Below are positions 21,576 through 30,662 of a stretch of 52,617 bases of DNA, piece by piece. The first letter of the stretch is position 1; each line of letters begins with the position of its first letter. The notes beneath the pieces were generated by a model. It ran no database searches and had not been told where the DNA came from. It was given only the letters and a program-made list of their open reading frames with translations. The position numbers and the translations under genes were made by a program. Source of the stretch: Desulfobacterales bacterium (GTDB lineage Bacteria > Desulfobacterota > Desulfobacteria > Desulfobacterales > C00003060); assembly GCA_013375375.1 (NCBI GenBank), contig JABXJX010000004.1, positions 1 to 52,617 on the forward strand. The letters run 5' to 3'.

Positions 21576-23976
21576 ACTGAAGAAGATTAAGATTGAGGGA
21601 TTCAGAGGAGCCAGGTTTCCTCTCGAATTGGATTTTACCAAGAACGCCAAATCGACGGGGATTTACGGGGATAACGGCGGAGGGAAAAGTACTATCACCG
21701 ACGGCATCGAATGGTTTTACACTGATAGGGTAGACCACGTATGGAAAGAGGATTGCAAGCAGGAATGCCTCAGGAACACTCGCTTCCCGGATGACAAGGA
21801 CGCTGTTGTAAAGATGGAGTTCAGTGACGACAAAATCAGCTCAGATAAAAGCATCTCTTCTAGTTTCAAGAGCAAATTTTCCAACACTTCCCAAGACTTC
21901 AAAGATTATTTGGCGCAATCTGGAAAGGAACGGCTGTTCCTCAGATATGGAGATATACTCAGATTTATTCTTCTGACTAAAGGGAAAAAGCGTACTGAAA
22001 TGATGAACATCATCGGCTACAATGCTGTCGTTGATGTCAGAAACACATTAGTAACGGCATGCAATGATATCCAAAGAGACTCTAGATATCTTCAGGTGAA
22101 AGGGCAGATTACCAAGAATGAAGCGGATCTTATGCAGCACTTCAATCAGCTAATAACGGAGGAGAATGAGCTTTATGAAGTTGCGAACGAACTGGTTGAA
22201 CCTTTGAATATAGGAATCCAAGTTGCTGATAAGCAATCCTTCAAGCAATCCATGGAAAAAATCCAGACCACTTCCGATAAAGAAAAGCTGAAAAGGAGTA
22301 CGAAATTATCAGATTTCAAAAAAGCACTAGAAGATATGAAAAATCAGATGGACAAAACTGAGGACTATGACGAATTCCTCAAAGCCTATTCCGGCATACT
22401 CAAAGACAAAGAGAAAATAAAGAAGATAGGCCTGGGAGAGCTTTTGGAAAAAGGTCAGAAAGCCATAGAGGACCAGATAACAGGAGAAAACACTTGCCCG
22501 CTTTGCCTCAGCGAAATCGACGCTTCTAACGTCCTTCAGCAAGTCGCAGAAAGGATACAGGAGCTAGAGGAAATCAGCAAGGAGGTCGATGAGACAAACA
22601 CAAAGAAAGGCTCAGCCCTAGCTAACCTAAGAAACATTAAGAGTGCTGTCGCTGAAGCGGAAAGAAAAAAGCTAGATGATGACCCTGACTTCCAAACAAT
22701 AATAGGCATAGTCAAAGAGTTAAACCAGGCAATGGACGAAACGATAAAAGATACAGAACAAAAATTCCAGAAGATGGAAATACTCCAAAAAGACCCCGAC
22801 ATGTTTGAGAAAAAGTTTGACGCTGCCAAAAAGGAAATAGATGAGCTGCTCCCAAAGATTCAGGAAAAGATAGACGCTCTGGCAGAGACAGACGCGCAGA
22901 AACGCCAGTACGAGGCATATGGAAAACTGAGAGACTTGGAAAGGATATTTGAAGAAAACAAGACACTGTCAAGAGAGCTGGAGATCTTCGAAAAGCAAAT
23001 TGAAACGCTGACTAAAATAAAGGATGACTTCATCCAAATTCAAGCCACGGTTCTCCAGGACGCGCTTGACGCAATATCTGGAGACGTGGACACTTTCTAC
23101 AATATGATAAATCCTGAGGAGGGCGTAGAAAACATCAAGCTCAAACTGATAGGAGAGGAAGGAGTAGAGGTCCAATACGACTTCCACGGAAAGCAAGAGC
23201 ATCCTCCCCTCAAGTACCTGAGCGAGTCACACCTCAACTGCCTCGGCATATGCTTGTTCCTAGCTTCGGTCAAGCTGTTCAACAAAGAAAACAAGTTCTT
23301 CATCTTGGATGATGTTATCACAAGCTTTGACAGCGACCACAGGATACCTTTTCTGAGACTGTTGCAGGAACGTTTTTTAGATTATCAGGTGGTCCTGCTT
23401 ACCCATGAAAAGTTCTGGTATGAATTGATAAATGCGGAAATGAGACAGTTCGGCTGGCTTTTTAATGATGTCAGCTGGTCCATAGAAGACGGAATAGAGC
23501 TGCAGCAAAGCGTGGTAAGCGTAAAGGACCGGATAGGCTACAAACTTAGTCTGGGAATATTAGATGTTGGGAATGATCTTAGAAAACTACTTGAACAAAT
23601 TTTGAAAGAGGTATGCTGCAACCTAGAAGTCAAGGTAAGCTTCAAGTTTAACGATGAAAACGAGCGGAGGATGGTGGGCGAGTTGCTGAGCGAGCTGCGT
23701 GCCAGGCTGAATAAGCAAAAATGCGATATAAAAGACCATCCTGTCCTGAAAAGGCTGGCAACATCGTCACGCTTAACGGCCCACACTTCACATGACTCGC
23801 CACCATTTGAATCAAAAGGCGACATCCAACAAGTCCAGAAAGATATAGAGGAATTCGAGAGTCTTTTCCTATGCCAAAACTGCGGAAAGTACGTATCGCT
23901 GCAATATAAAGATGAGCCTGGCAAAAAAGTGAAATGCAGGTGCGGAGACAAAGAGCTGGAATGGGCATTCGCTTAG
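21565..23976 (+). CDS. Rad50/SMC-like ATPase with zinc hook and C-terminal zinc ribbon
   Basis: About 803 residues from ATG 21565 (an in-frame TTG lies at 21553). The N-terminus has LKKIKIEGFRG and Walker A YGDNGGGKST (about 34-43). Long coiled coils flank a zinc-hook CPLC (311-314). The second half has the signature SESHLNCLGICLFLA (about 551), Walker B FFILDDVITSFDS (about 580) and the H-loop VVLLTHEKFWYE. A final ribbon contains FLCQNCGKY and CRCGD. No separate nuclease domain was identified. Proteins like this act as DNA-end or anticodon-damage sensors in phage defence (RloC, Lamassu-type); the subtype is uncertain. It is encoded with a 66-aa partner. Confidence 0.8.
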   Translation: MPTKLKKIKIEGFRGARFPLELDFTKNAKSTGIYGDNGGGKSTITDGIEWFYTDRVDHVWKEDCKQECLRNTRFPDDKDAVVKMEFSDDKISSDKSISSSFKSKFSNTSQDFKDYLAQSGKERLFLRYGDILRFILLTKGKKRTEMMNIIGYNAVVDVRNTLVTACNDIQRDSRYLQVKGQITKNEADLMQHFNQLITEENELYEVANELVEPLNIGIQVADKQSFKQSMEKIQTTSDKEKLKRSTKLSDFKKALEDMKNQMDKTEDYDEFLKAYSGILKDKEKIKKIGLGELLEKGQKAIEDQITGENTCPLCLSEIDASNVLQQVAERIQELEEISKEVDETNTKKGSALANLRNIKSAVAEAERKKLDDDPDFQTIIGIVKELNQAMDETIKDTEQKFQKMEILQKDPDMFEKKFDAAKKEIDELLPKIQEKIDALAETDAQKRQYEAYGKLRDLERIFEENKTLSRELEIFEKQIETLTKIKDDFIQIQATVLQDALDAISGDVDTFYNMINPEEGVENIKLKLIGEEGVEVQYDFHGKQEHPPLKYLSESHLNCLGICLFLASVKLFNKENKFFILDDVITSFDSDHRIPFLRLLQERFLDYQVVLLTHEKFWYELINAEMRQFGWLFNDVSWSIEDGIELQQSVVSVKDRIGYKLSLGILDVGNDLRKLLEQILKEVCCNLEVKVSFKFNDENERRMVGELLSELRARLNKQKCDIKDHPVLKRLATSSRLTAHTSHDSPPFESKGDIQQVQKDIEEFESLFLCQNCGKYVSLQYKDEPGKKVKCRCGDKELEWAFA

Positions 23977-24045
23977 TTTAAGGGAGAACTTAGGAGCTGT
24001 TCTTGACCACGCTGAATAAGTCTGATGCGAAGATCGGAAGTGCCC

Positions 24046-24207
24046 ATGGCAGGTAGATTTGGAAAATATGGTGATTTAAAGCGCAAGGAGCGTTTGCGCA
24101 AAAACCGCCTCAAGCCACCTGTTCCTCAGCAGCGAGGAAAGGACAAACCTTTAAAAGGGTCTCGAAAGAGCAAAGTGCCGCGCGGAGTTCAAACAGAAGA
24201 GCGATAA
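24046..24207 (+). CDS. Small basic protein of the MAGRFGKYGD family (53 aa)
   Basis: It is nearly identical to 18811-18972 (differences such as KPPVPQQRGKDKP for RPPGLQQRGKNKP), with the same GGAAGTGCCCATGGCAGG start. It lies between the Rad50-like and OLD-like genes. The changes between copies are mostly amino-acid conservative, a weak hint that the frame is translated. Confidence 0.5.
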   Translation: MAGRFGKYGDLKRKERLRKNRLKPPVPQQRGKDKPLKGSRKSKVPRGVQTEER

Positions 24208-24302
24208 AAAAGAATCAAATGTTGAAATATCATGGATGTCCCGGACGTTTCCAAACTCATTATTTCTGATCCGACCCTGTTAGTTCTCGAGGAGGTTTGA
24301 AG

Positions 24303-26063
24303 ATGAGAATTCGCGCAATCCATGCAGAAAGTATCCCGCCCGTTCAAGTCTTCTCCGTGTCTGAATTGTCAGACACCATAGTAATTGCAGGCCCAAATGG
24401 AGTTGGAAAGACTCGATTGATAGAATCATTACTGAAGTATTTCAGAGCGCCGCAAAAGGTCACGAATATAAAATTGGAACTTGAAGCAACGTGCAAAGAA
24501 GAAGCTGATGCGTGGGGGAAAAAGACTTTGGAAACGCAGAATCCGGAAGATACTCAGAAGTTTACGGTGACTCTGCAGCGAAATCGTCAACGTCGCAAGT
24601 GGAGAAGTAGCATTATTCTATTTGAAAGTGACAGAACTATCCAGAAAATACAGCCTTTTCACTTCACCTTCGATTTGGCAGACCCGTACGAGGAAAGTAT
24701 CGGCTGGGACGTCACATTCGGTTATATGCGCAATAGATTTCAAGATACTTTGCATTCAATATTCAGAAAAATAGAACATCAGAAACAGAGTATCGCCTCA
24801 AGAGCTATTGAATTAAAGAAACAGGGTAAAGAGATAATGCATCTCAAATTCGAAGACCCGATGGAACCATTTAAGGAGGCATTTTCCAGATTATTGCCAG
24901 ATAAGAGTCTGTTAGACCCTTCACCCAAAAAGCAGACTTTAGAGTACGAGTTTGAAGGGGGAACCTTCGACGTAAAAGCTCTTAGCTCAGGCGAAAGAGA
25001 GGTAGTCAATATCGTATTCGACTTCCTATTAAGAAGCCCTGAACACTGTATAGTGTTTTTCGACGAACCGGACCTACATCTGCATCCTGAGTTGATTCAT
25101 AGCTTGATTGATACGCTTGGATCTATAGGAAAGAACAACCAATTTATTTTATGTACCCATTCGGCACATATCATAACAGCCTCTTTGGATAACTCAGTCA
25201 TTTTCTTATCCCCAAACAAAGGAGATAATGAGAATCAGGCAATGGTCATAGACGAGAACGATGAGACAAACAGGGCTCTGAAACTTCTTGGACATTCCAT
25301 AGGCATAATCTCTTTGGGAAGAAGAATTGTATTCATAGAAGGACAAAATGCGAGTTTGGACAAACAAACATATGGAACAATTGTCAAAAATAGATTTCCA
25401 AGCCTCGTTTTAGTTCCAGGTGGGGGTCGAGATACGATTGTAAGCTTTTCAACAATAATGGAAAATATTCTTTCCAAGACGCTTTGGGGCGTAGACTTTT
25501 TCATGTTGTGTGATAGAGATGCCATTCCTTTTCATGAGCCTGGTAAAGATATCGAGGCACTATCTCGAGGCCGACTGAGATTGCTCAGCAAGTACCATCT
25601 CGAAAACTATTTCTTGGATGAGGCTATCTGGGCCAGTATTTTCTCTTCAATGGAGCCGGAGGAATCGTGGTTAGTTTCTTCGGATGACATATACGAGTTT
25701 TTTAAGGCAACTGCCAGAGAGTTTCTTTCATATGTCACCGCCTTATCAGTTGCAGGAAGTTTACGAAAGATTGTTGGCAATCTTGATATTATGCCTAAGA
25801 ACTGTCACTCTAAGTCGTTGGACGAGCTATTGCCAATTATTCTACAAAAGAGGCAGGAAGAACAACAAAGAGTCGAAGATATTTTGAGATCAGAAGAAGT
25901 CTCTGAGTTAACTAAACAGACATACGACAGACTGAATCAGAGTATTGAGGATGACACAGCATTATGGAAAAATGAAATTCCGGGAAAGCCGATACTGCAT
26001 GCATTTGCCAGCAAAGCAAAGATTCCTATTGGCAGGGCCAAAGAGAATGGGGTCAAACCTTGA
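24303..26063 (+). CDS. OLD-like ATPase with TOPRIM domain, C-terminus replaced by a palindromic element
   Basis: GAGGAGG just upstream favours ATG 24303 over TTG 24297. About 586 residues: Walker A AGPNGVGKTR (about 27-36), signature ALSSGEREVVNI (about 226), Walker B VFFDEPDLHLHPE and H-loop CTHSAH; then a TOPRIM-type region with RIVFIEGQNAS (Glu about 344) and FFMLCDRDAIP (D-x-D about 403). OLD-family proteins are ATPase-coupled nucleases used in phage exclusion. The last residues (KENGVKP) are encoded by the left arm of the 85-bp element at 26042, so the native C-terminus is lost. Confidence 0.8.
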   Translation: MRIRAIHAESIPPVQVFSVSELSDTIVIAGPNGVGKTRLIESLLKYFRAPQKVTNIKLELEATCKEEADAWGKKTLETQNPEDTQKFTVTLQRNRQRRKWRSSIILFESDRTIQKIQPFHFTFDLADPYEESIGWDVTFGYMRNRFQDTLHSIFRKIEHQKQSIASRAIELKKQGKEIMHLKFEDPMEPFKEAFSRLLPDKSLLDPSPKKQTLEYEFEGGTFDVKALSSGEREVVNIVFDFLLRSPEHCIVFFDEPDLHLHPELIHSLIDTLGSIGKNNQFILCTHSAHIITASLDNSVIFLSPNKGDNENQAMVIDENDETNRALKLLGHSIGIISLGRRIVFIEGQNASLDKQTYGTIVKNRFPSLVLVPGGGRDTIVSFSTIMENILSKTLWGVDFFMLCDRDAIPFHEPGKDIEALSRGRLRLLSKYHLENYFLDEAIWASIFSSMEPEESWLVSSDDIYEFFKATAREFLSYVTALSVAGSLRKIVGNLDIMPKNCHSKSLDELLPIILQKRQEEQQRVEDILRSEEVSELTKQTYDRLNQSIEDDTALWKNEIPGKPILHAFASKAKIPIGRAKENGVKP

Positions 26064-26126
26064 TCAGTGATTAACATACCGAAGGTTTGGGCTTGATCAC
26101 AAATCAAGGTTTGACCCCATCTATCC
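26042..26126. repeat. 85-bp palindromic element, copy B
   Basis: Identical to 18068-18152 over 85 bases, with arms at 26050-26065 and 26104-26119. It contains the stop codon of the OLD-like gene and ends three bases before the stop of the convergent minus-strand gene (26129), so it separates and may terminate both. Confidence 0.95.
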
Positions 26127-26128
26127 AT

Positions 26129-27523
26129 TCACATGCCCCCCAGTTTAAGTCGGTCAAAGTATTCCTGCATACTACCCTCTTCTTTTCCATAGCGAGATAT
26201 TTCGTCTAAATGAGAGAGAATTCCCCTCAATGACCATACTACATAGTTTCTTATGCTCCTCACAGTAACCCAATCTTTATCCCAGTCAATGACCTCTCCA
26301 CTGTGTATTATTTTACATCTTAGACGGTATGCTTTTTTGAAATCCTTTTTGCAGCTGTATCGCTCATCAGGATGTGGTGTCATTAGTAAGGCTACATTCT
26401 CAGCTAAATCATCTGCTGCCCCTCTGAAAGGATCAGGGCCAGTCGCCAACAAAGTTTCCAAGCCTATGAACAAACTTACAACCTCGTCTGTTGAGTCATC
26501 TTCCAAGTGAGACTTCAAAAACCAGTCAAGACAACGTCTTATTTTGCCTCTGATACGATTCTTGTCAATTCCCTGAAGTAGAGAGTTGTATTGTTCCAGA
26601 TAGCAAGACTTCTTAAGGGCTTCCAACGTCTCAGTATCGATAATGAATGCTTCTCTTGCCAAGTCTATTGTTGACCATAAAGTGGAAAACTCTACGGCAC
26701 ATCCTTTGTCCTTTTCTCCCCACAAATAATACCTCTGTATCCCACTTTTGTTGCCTTTGAATGCTCCACTTGGCTGAACTGCCTTGGTTTTAATCTCAAA
26801 TTCTTTGTTTTTTACATTAGAAAGAAAGTGTCGGCAGAAAACCAGAAATGCAAAGACCTGTTTAAACTCTGCCAAAGCCTTGTAGAAAACCAAGGATTTT
26901 TCGTCTTTGTGATGGTATCCAGATGCTTCCGTGGTAAGAGCTACATGATCTAGGTTTTTTGAGATTACCTCTTCTCTACTTTGCTCTGTCGTCCCAAGCA
27001 AAGTTATTGCAGGTTGAGGTCTAATCGTATCGGGGAAGTCTTCGCTGAAAAAGAACGTAGATTTAGAAAAATGCACATTGCCGATTGTCAAAATGTCAAC
27101 ATCGGTCAACTCAATTAGATTGGTTAGAAGTGAAATCTTATAATTCCCCTGTAATTCATTGACAATCCTCTTAAATTCGTCAATCAAAACAGTGATCATG
27201 TCATCATCCAAATACTCATTCAGTGCTTTAGTTATCTCTGGGTTCTTTTGTTTTATTTCTTCGTAAGCCTTTTCCGTAATAGCTGTAAAGATGCTATGCG
27301 CTGTGTCAACATTAATGTTCTCGTTTAGTTTCTTTTCGTTTCCCAACACAAACAGTCTCAACCCTAATCCACCGTTGAAATAGTCGTTGGTATACTTGAG
27401 GCCACCTCTGAAACTATAAAGGTCACCTGCCTTATGATCGAGAGATTCTTGCGGGCCAATCCAGGAAAGTGCGCTCATAAGGTAAATTCTGAAGTTCTTC
27501 TCAAAATCGCCTGACAGTTTCAT
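26129..27523 (-). CDS. ApeA-type HEPN protein (464 aa)
   Basis: The N-terminal part (about 1-300) is of unknown fold. The C-terminal part has the Apea-like HEPN pattern: VVSLFIGLETLLATG, DDLAENVALLM, and RLRCKIIHSGE, whose R-x4-H (Arg402, His407) is the predicted RNase site. Such proteins act in abortive infection by cutting RNA. It is transcribed convergently with the OLD-like gene, across the palindrome. The start is the only ATG fitting the N-terminus. Confidence 0.75.
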   Translation of the reverse strand: MKLSGDFEKNFRIYLMSALSWIGPQESLDHKAGDLYSFRGGLKYTNDYFNGGLGLRLFVLGNEKKLNENINVDTAHSIFTAITEKAYEEIKQKNPEITKALNEYLDDDMITVLIDEFKRIVNELQGNYKISLLTNLIELTDVDILTIGNVHFSKSTFFFSEDFPDTIRPQPAITLLGTTEQSREEVISKNLDHVALTTEASGYHHKDEKSLVFYKALAEFKQVFAFLVFCRHFLSNVKNKEFEIKTKAVQPSGAFKGNKSGIQRYYLWGEKDKGCAVEFSTLWSTIDLAREAFIIDTETLEALKKSCYLEQYNSLLQGIDKNRIRGKIRRCLDWFLKSHLEDDSTDEVVSLFIGLETLLATGPDPFRGAADDLAENVALLMTPHPDERYSCKKDFKKAYRLRCKIIHSGEVIDWDKDWVTVRSIRNYVVWSLRGILSHLDEISRYGKEEGSMQEYFDRLKLGGM

Positions 27524-27627
27524 ATTGCCTTCGTGGGGTATCTTCAGCTTAGATTAGTGGTTTACCGAGTTTACCGTGAAATCCTAATGGCTTGTACCAC
27601 AGAACAAGCTTATTGGCAAGAGTAAGA

Positions 27628-27720
27628 GGGGTCAAGTCTACGTTTGACTCTTAGTCAGGAAGGGGAGTGAGAGCCGGTTCACGAGGCCAGAAAGTAGAAG
27701 ATAGAGGAATTGAGCGTTGT
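27628..27720 (+). repeat. Hybrid repeat: half palindrome joined to basic-ORF-repeat tail
   Basis: GGGGTCAAGTCTACGTTTGA begins at 27628 and is followed by CTCTTAGTCAGGAAGGGGAG, then GCCGGTTCACGAGG. About 60 bases match 38623-38690 closely. The start half is also at 40700. The rest of 27524-27864 holds no credible gene. Confidence 0.75.
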
Positions 27721-27864
27721 AGCGGAGCTATGGAGCCTCAAAGTGGCAAAAAGGGCGGATCGGCGTCCATTTGGCACTTAATTTCCATTTGGTCTTGACT
27801 TTTTGGTAGTTTAGGGGGAAAGGTCAGGTCTTCATTCTTGACAAAAAGGGATGAGAGTGCGGCT

Positions 27865-28518
27865 TTAGTGTTGCAGTGGCACGAACGGCCCCCTATGCGT
27901 CTTCATGAGAGCATGAATATAATAAGATTTCTTGGAATCACTTTCTAAGCTTAATGTCATTAACTTCTTCAGGCCCTCAAAATTGGTGGTGCTATTTTGT
28001 GAGCAATAGACAAACAACGTTCCTTTTGGTGATTCTTTGATAATCTTGTTTGCAAGGCAATAGGAGTTGGATTCAAAGCAATAGAAAGTGGCAATCTCTT
28101 GGAAATGGACGTTCCTGTATGTATGATCCCTACAGAAATTACCCTGGATAATACTTGCAGGGACCTTTCGAATGATTCCCATGGCCTGAAGTCGGCCAAT
28201 ATTTTGTCTAGCGACGTTTACAAGTCTGGGATCGTATTCAATCCCTAAGGATGGGATGCCAAAACAGGATGTGGCAAGGGCAACGATCCGGCCGTCAGCT
28301 GATCCAGCATCACAAAGAAGCTTTGAGCAGTCCAGCAAGCCGGATAACTTGAGTTTATGCAGGCCTTTGGCTGCGATACGAAGATCGCTTGCAACAAAGG
28401 GCTGGCCAATAGCAGTTAACCGATTGTATATGTTTTGATTTTTGATTCGAGTCTCAGCTTTATCAAAATATGAGACAAGTTTTTGCAGGCATGATTCCAT
28501 GTACAGCGAGACTGCCAT
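27865..28518 (-). CDS. SAM-dependent methyltransferase-like protein
   Basis: 217 residues with motif I LLCDAGSADGRIVALA, followed by the acidic strand end LGIEYDPRLV. Further on ASIIQGNF and FVYCSQNST may be the later strands. The fold is class I methyltransferase; the substrate is unknown. The start is ATG at 28518, which lies beside an in-frame later ATG (28500), both reasonable. It diverges from the zinc-ribbon gene downstream. Confidence 0.72.
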   Translation of the reverse strand: MAVSLYMESCLQKLVSYFDKAETRIKNQNIYNRLTAIGQPFVASDLRIAAKGLHKLKLSGLLDCSKLLCDAGSADGRIVALATSCFGIPSLGIEYDPRLVNVARQNIGRLQAMGIIRKVPASIIQGNFCRDHTYRNVHFQEIATFYCFESNSYCLANKIIKESPKGTLFVYCSQNSTTNFEGLKKLMTLSLESDSKKSYYIHALMKTHRGPFVPLQH

Positions 28519-28744
28519 GGCTGAAACCTTTTAGTCCCTTAGTTGTTTGTGTATCTGGAGCCTACTTTATAATCGGGCAATTTCTGTTCCAAAACCGTGG
28601 ATGAGATCTGTTTTGACCAATAACCAATTGTTATTGTATGAAATTTTACGTTGGTTGTAGTTGCATTGAGACGAGAAACTTCTGGCCCAAGGGAACAATT
28701 TGAACCACAAAGACTTGCGGAAGGAACAATTTGGCCCTGTTAGG

Positions 28745-29130
28745 CAGGTAGTATTATGAATATGATTGACTGTCCCCGGTGCGGGCAGGGAATATCAGAC
28801 CAGGCAAAGTCATGTCCGCACTGCGGCTTTAGTGTCGCGGTGGCACGAGCAGGACACTATTTGGAGGGATTTCAGAAGCTCCACCCAAAGGTATACAGGG
28901 CGCTTAAATATCTCTTCATAGTTGTCATATTTGGTGTTGTTTTCTGGTTGCTTACACGGCGCTAATAAAGAAGGAACTTCGGAGATCCGGAACGTTATTG
29001 ACTATAAGGAAGTGTCCATGGCAGGTAGATTTGGGAAATATGGCGATTTAAAGCGCAAGGAGCGTTTGCGCAAAACCCGCCTCAGGCCGCCTGGTCTTCA
29101 ACAGCGGGGAAAGAACAAACCCTTAAAAGG
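28745..29130 (+). repeat. Long direct repeat, copy 1 (zinc ribbon plus basic ORF)
   Basis: GGCAGGTAGTATTATG through the zinc-ribbon gene, TAATAAAGAAGGAACTTCGG, and the start of the basic ORF is repeated at about 30663-31045. Copy 1 has about 28 extra bases (ATCCGGAACGTTATTGACTA) between the two ORFs that copy 2 lacks. The AAA/DUF4143 gene lies between the copies, a composite-insertion-like layout. Confidence 0.85.
28756..28965 (+). CDS. Zinc-ribbon membrane-anchored small protein, intact copy
   Basis: 69 residues: a four-Cys ribbon DCPRCGQ and CPHCGFS, then a basic segment and one transmembrane helix (YLFIVVIFGVVFWLL) near the C-terminus. ATG 28756 or 28762 both fit; no strong RBS is visible (GGCAGGTAGTATT precedes). 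The gene and its surroundings (about 28745-29110) are duplicated at 30663-31045, flanking the AAA/DUF4143 gene. Confidence 0.7.
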   Translation: MNMIDCPRCGQGISDQAKSCPHCGFSVAVARAGHYLEGFQKLHPKVYRALKYLFIVVIFGVVFWLLTRR

Positions 29131-29179
29131 GTCTCGAAAGAGCAAAGTGCCGCGCGGGGTTCAAACAGAAGGGCGCTAA
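29018..29179 (+). CDS. Small basic protein of the MAGRFGKYGD family (53 aa)
   Basis: Differs from 18811-18972 at only a few codons (LRKTRL for LRKNRL, and QTEGR at the end). It is preceded by ATTGACTATAAGGAAGTGTC, identical to the sequence before 18811. It is part of the duplicated block that also contains the zinc-ribbon gene. Confidence 0.5.
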   Translation: MAGRFGKYGDLKRKERLRKTRLRPPGLQQRGKNKPLKGSRKSKVPRGVQTEGR

Positions 29180-29316
29180 AAAAGGATCAAATGTTGAAAT
29201 TTCATGGACGTTCTGGATTTTCCCTATAAAAATAAAGGGTTAACCCGGTACGATTTTAGGGCCGAGGAGAGAATCACAGAGAAGTTACGACAGTATTAGC
29301 CCAACCAATAATTATC

Positions 29317-29344
29317 TTGACTTTAAAAATTATCGGGTTATAAT
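29317..29344 (+). promoter_or_regulatory. Sigma-70 promoter, leaderless transcript predicted
   Basis: TTGACT (29317-29322) and an exact TATAAT (29339-29344) with a 16-base spacer lie just before ATG 29352. Only seven bases separate the -10 box from the ATG, so the RNA should start at or within a base or two of the start codon. No ribosome binding site is present. The gene is therefore probably translated from a leaderless mRNA. Confidence 0.72.
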
Positions 29345-29351
29345 ACAACCC

Positions 29352-30605
29352 ATGATTGAAAGAAAGATATTTTCGGACCTCGTAAAACACCTCCCAAAGA
29401 AAGAAATCAGCATCATAATCGGGCCTCGACAAGCCGGCAAAACTACCCTTATGGAATTGCTCAAGGAACACCTTGATAGAAGGGGTGAGCACACGCTATA
29501 TCTGAATCTTGACATCGAATGGGACAGGCCTCATTTCGAATCGCAATCAGCACTGGTCAAGAAGATTGAATTAGAATTGGGCAGGAAGAAGGGGTTCATA
29601 TTTATTGATGAGATTCAACGGAAAGAAAACGCCGGTCTTTTCCTAAAAGGACTCTTTGATCTCAAAGTGCCTTATAAGTTTATTGTGTCCGGCTCAGGGA
29701 GTCTCGAATTAAAAGAAAAAATTCATGAATCTCTTATAGGCAGAAAGCGTTTATTTGAGTTGACAACGATTACTCTTGAAGAATTCGTAAATCATAAAAC
29801 TGATTATAAGTACAAGCAGAATCTTTCGAAATTTTTTGAAATAGAAAAAGACAAGGCCGGTCAATTATTAATGGAGTATATGAATTTTGGCGGATACCCG
29901 CGAGTGATTCTGGAGTCGGAGCAAGATGAAAAAGTTCAAATAATAGATGAAATTTATCGGAGCGTACTTGAAAAGGATATCGCCTATCTTCTAAAAGTGG
30001 ATAAAACCGAAGCGTTCAGCGGGCTTATTAAAGTCCTTTCCAGTCAAATCGGAAATCTCATCAATTACTCCGAGCTGTCATCCACGCTTAATGTTTCATA
30101 TCAGACGCTAAAGAAGTATTTATGGTATTCCCGGAAAATATTTCTCTTAGAACTCGTTTCTCCTTATGCCGGTAATGTTAGAAAAGAAATCACACGATCC
30201 CCGGTTGCGTACTTTTGGGATCTGGGACTCAGAAACTATTCCTTGGGCCTTTTTGGTCACTTGAATAGCCCCTCGGAATGCGGATTTGTTTTTCAGAATC
30301 TAATTTTTCTCTTGCTTAAAGAACAAACAAAACTCGGTTCGACCAAGCTAAATTTCTGGCGAACAAAGGACAAAGCTGAAGTTGACTTCATAATACAACG
30401 GGCAAAGACCGTCACTCCGATAGAAGTCAAGTTTAAGTCATTGAGGAAAGAAGAGGTTCCGCGTTCCCTGCGCAGCTTTATTGAAAAGTATCAACCTCAC
30501 GAGGCATTTGTTATCAATCTTGATTTTTATAAGAGAGTCAGAATTGGCAAAACCAAACTTGTATTTCTCCCCTTTTATGAACTGCTCTTCAAAAAATTGC
30601 TCTGA
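29352..30605 (+). CDS. AAA ATPase with DUF4143 domain
   Basis: 417 residues: Walker A IIGPRQAGKTTL (about 23-33), Walker B FIFIDEIQR (about 83-91), sensor FIVSGSGS, and the C-terminal DUF4143 part with NFWRTKDKAEVDFIIQR and VEVK-type end (PIEVKFKS). This family of archaeal/bacterial ATPases is common, with unknown substrate; the C-terminal region resembles a PD-(D/E)XK nuclease fold. It is flanked by direct repeats and has its own strong promoter, as expected of an independently acquired gene. Confidence 0.9.
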   Translation: MIERKIFSDLVKHLPKKEISIIIGPRQAGKTTLMELLKEHLDRRGEHTLYLNLDIEWDRPHFESQSALVKKIELELGRKKGFIFIDEIQRKENAGLFLKGLFDLKVPYKFIVSGSGSLELKEKIHESLIGRKRLFELTTITLEEFVNHKTDYKYKQNLSKFFEIEKDKAGQLLMEYMNFGGYPRVILESEQDEKVQIIDEIYRSVLEKDIAYLLKVDKTEAFSGLIKVLSSQIGNLINYSELSSTLNVSYQTLKKYLWYSRKIFLLELVSPYAGNVRKEITRSPVAYFWDLGLRNYSLGLFGHLNSPSECGFVFQNLIFLLLKEQTKLGSTKLNFWRTKDKAEVDFIIQRAKTVTPIEVKFKSLRKEEVPRSLRSFIEKYQPHEAFVINLDFYKRVRIGKTKLVFLPFYELLFKKLL

Positions 30606-30662
30606 CGGTGTGCTCTGAAAAGCAAGGGGAACTTTGTAAGGGAGACAGGGTCACAAAAATAG

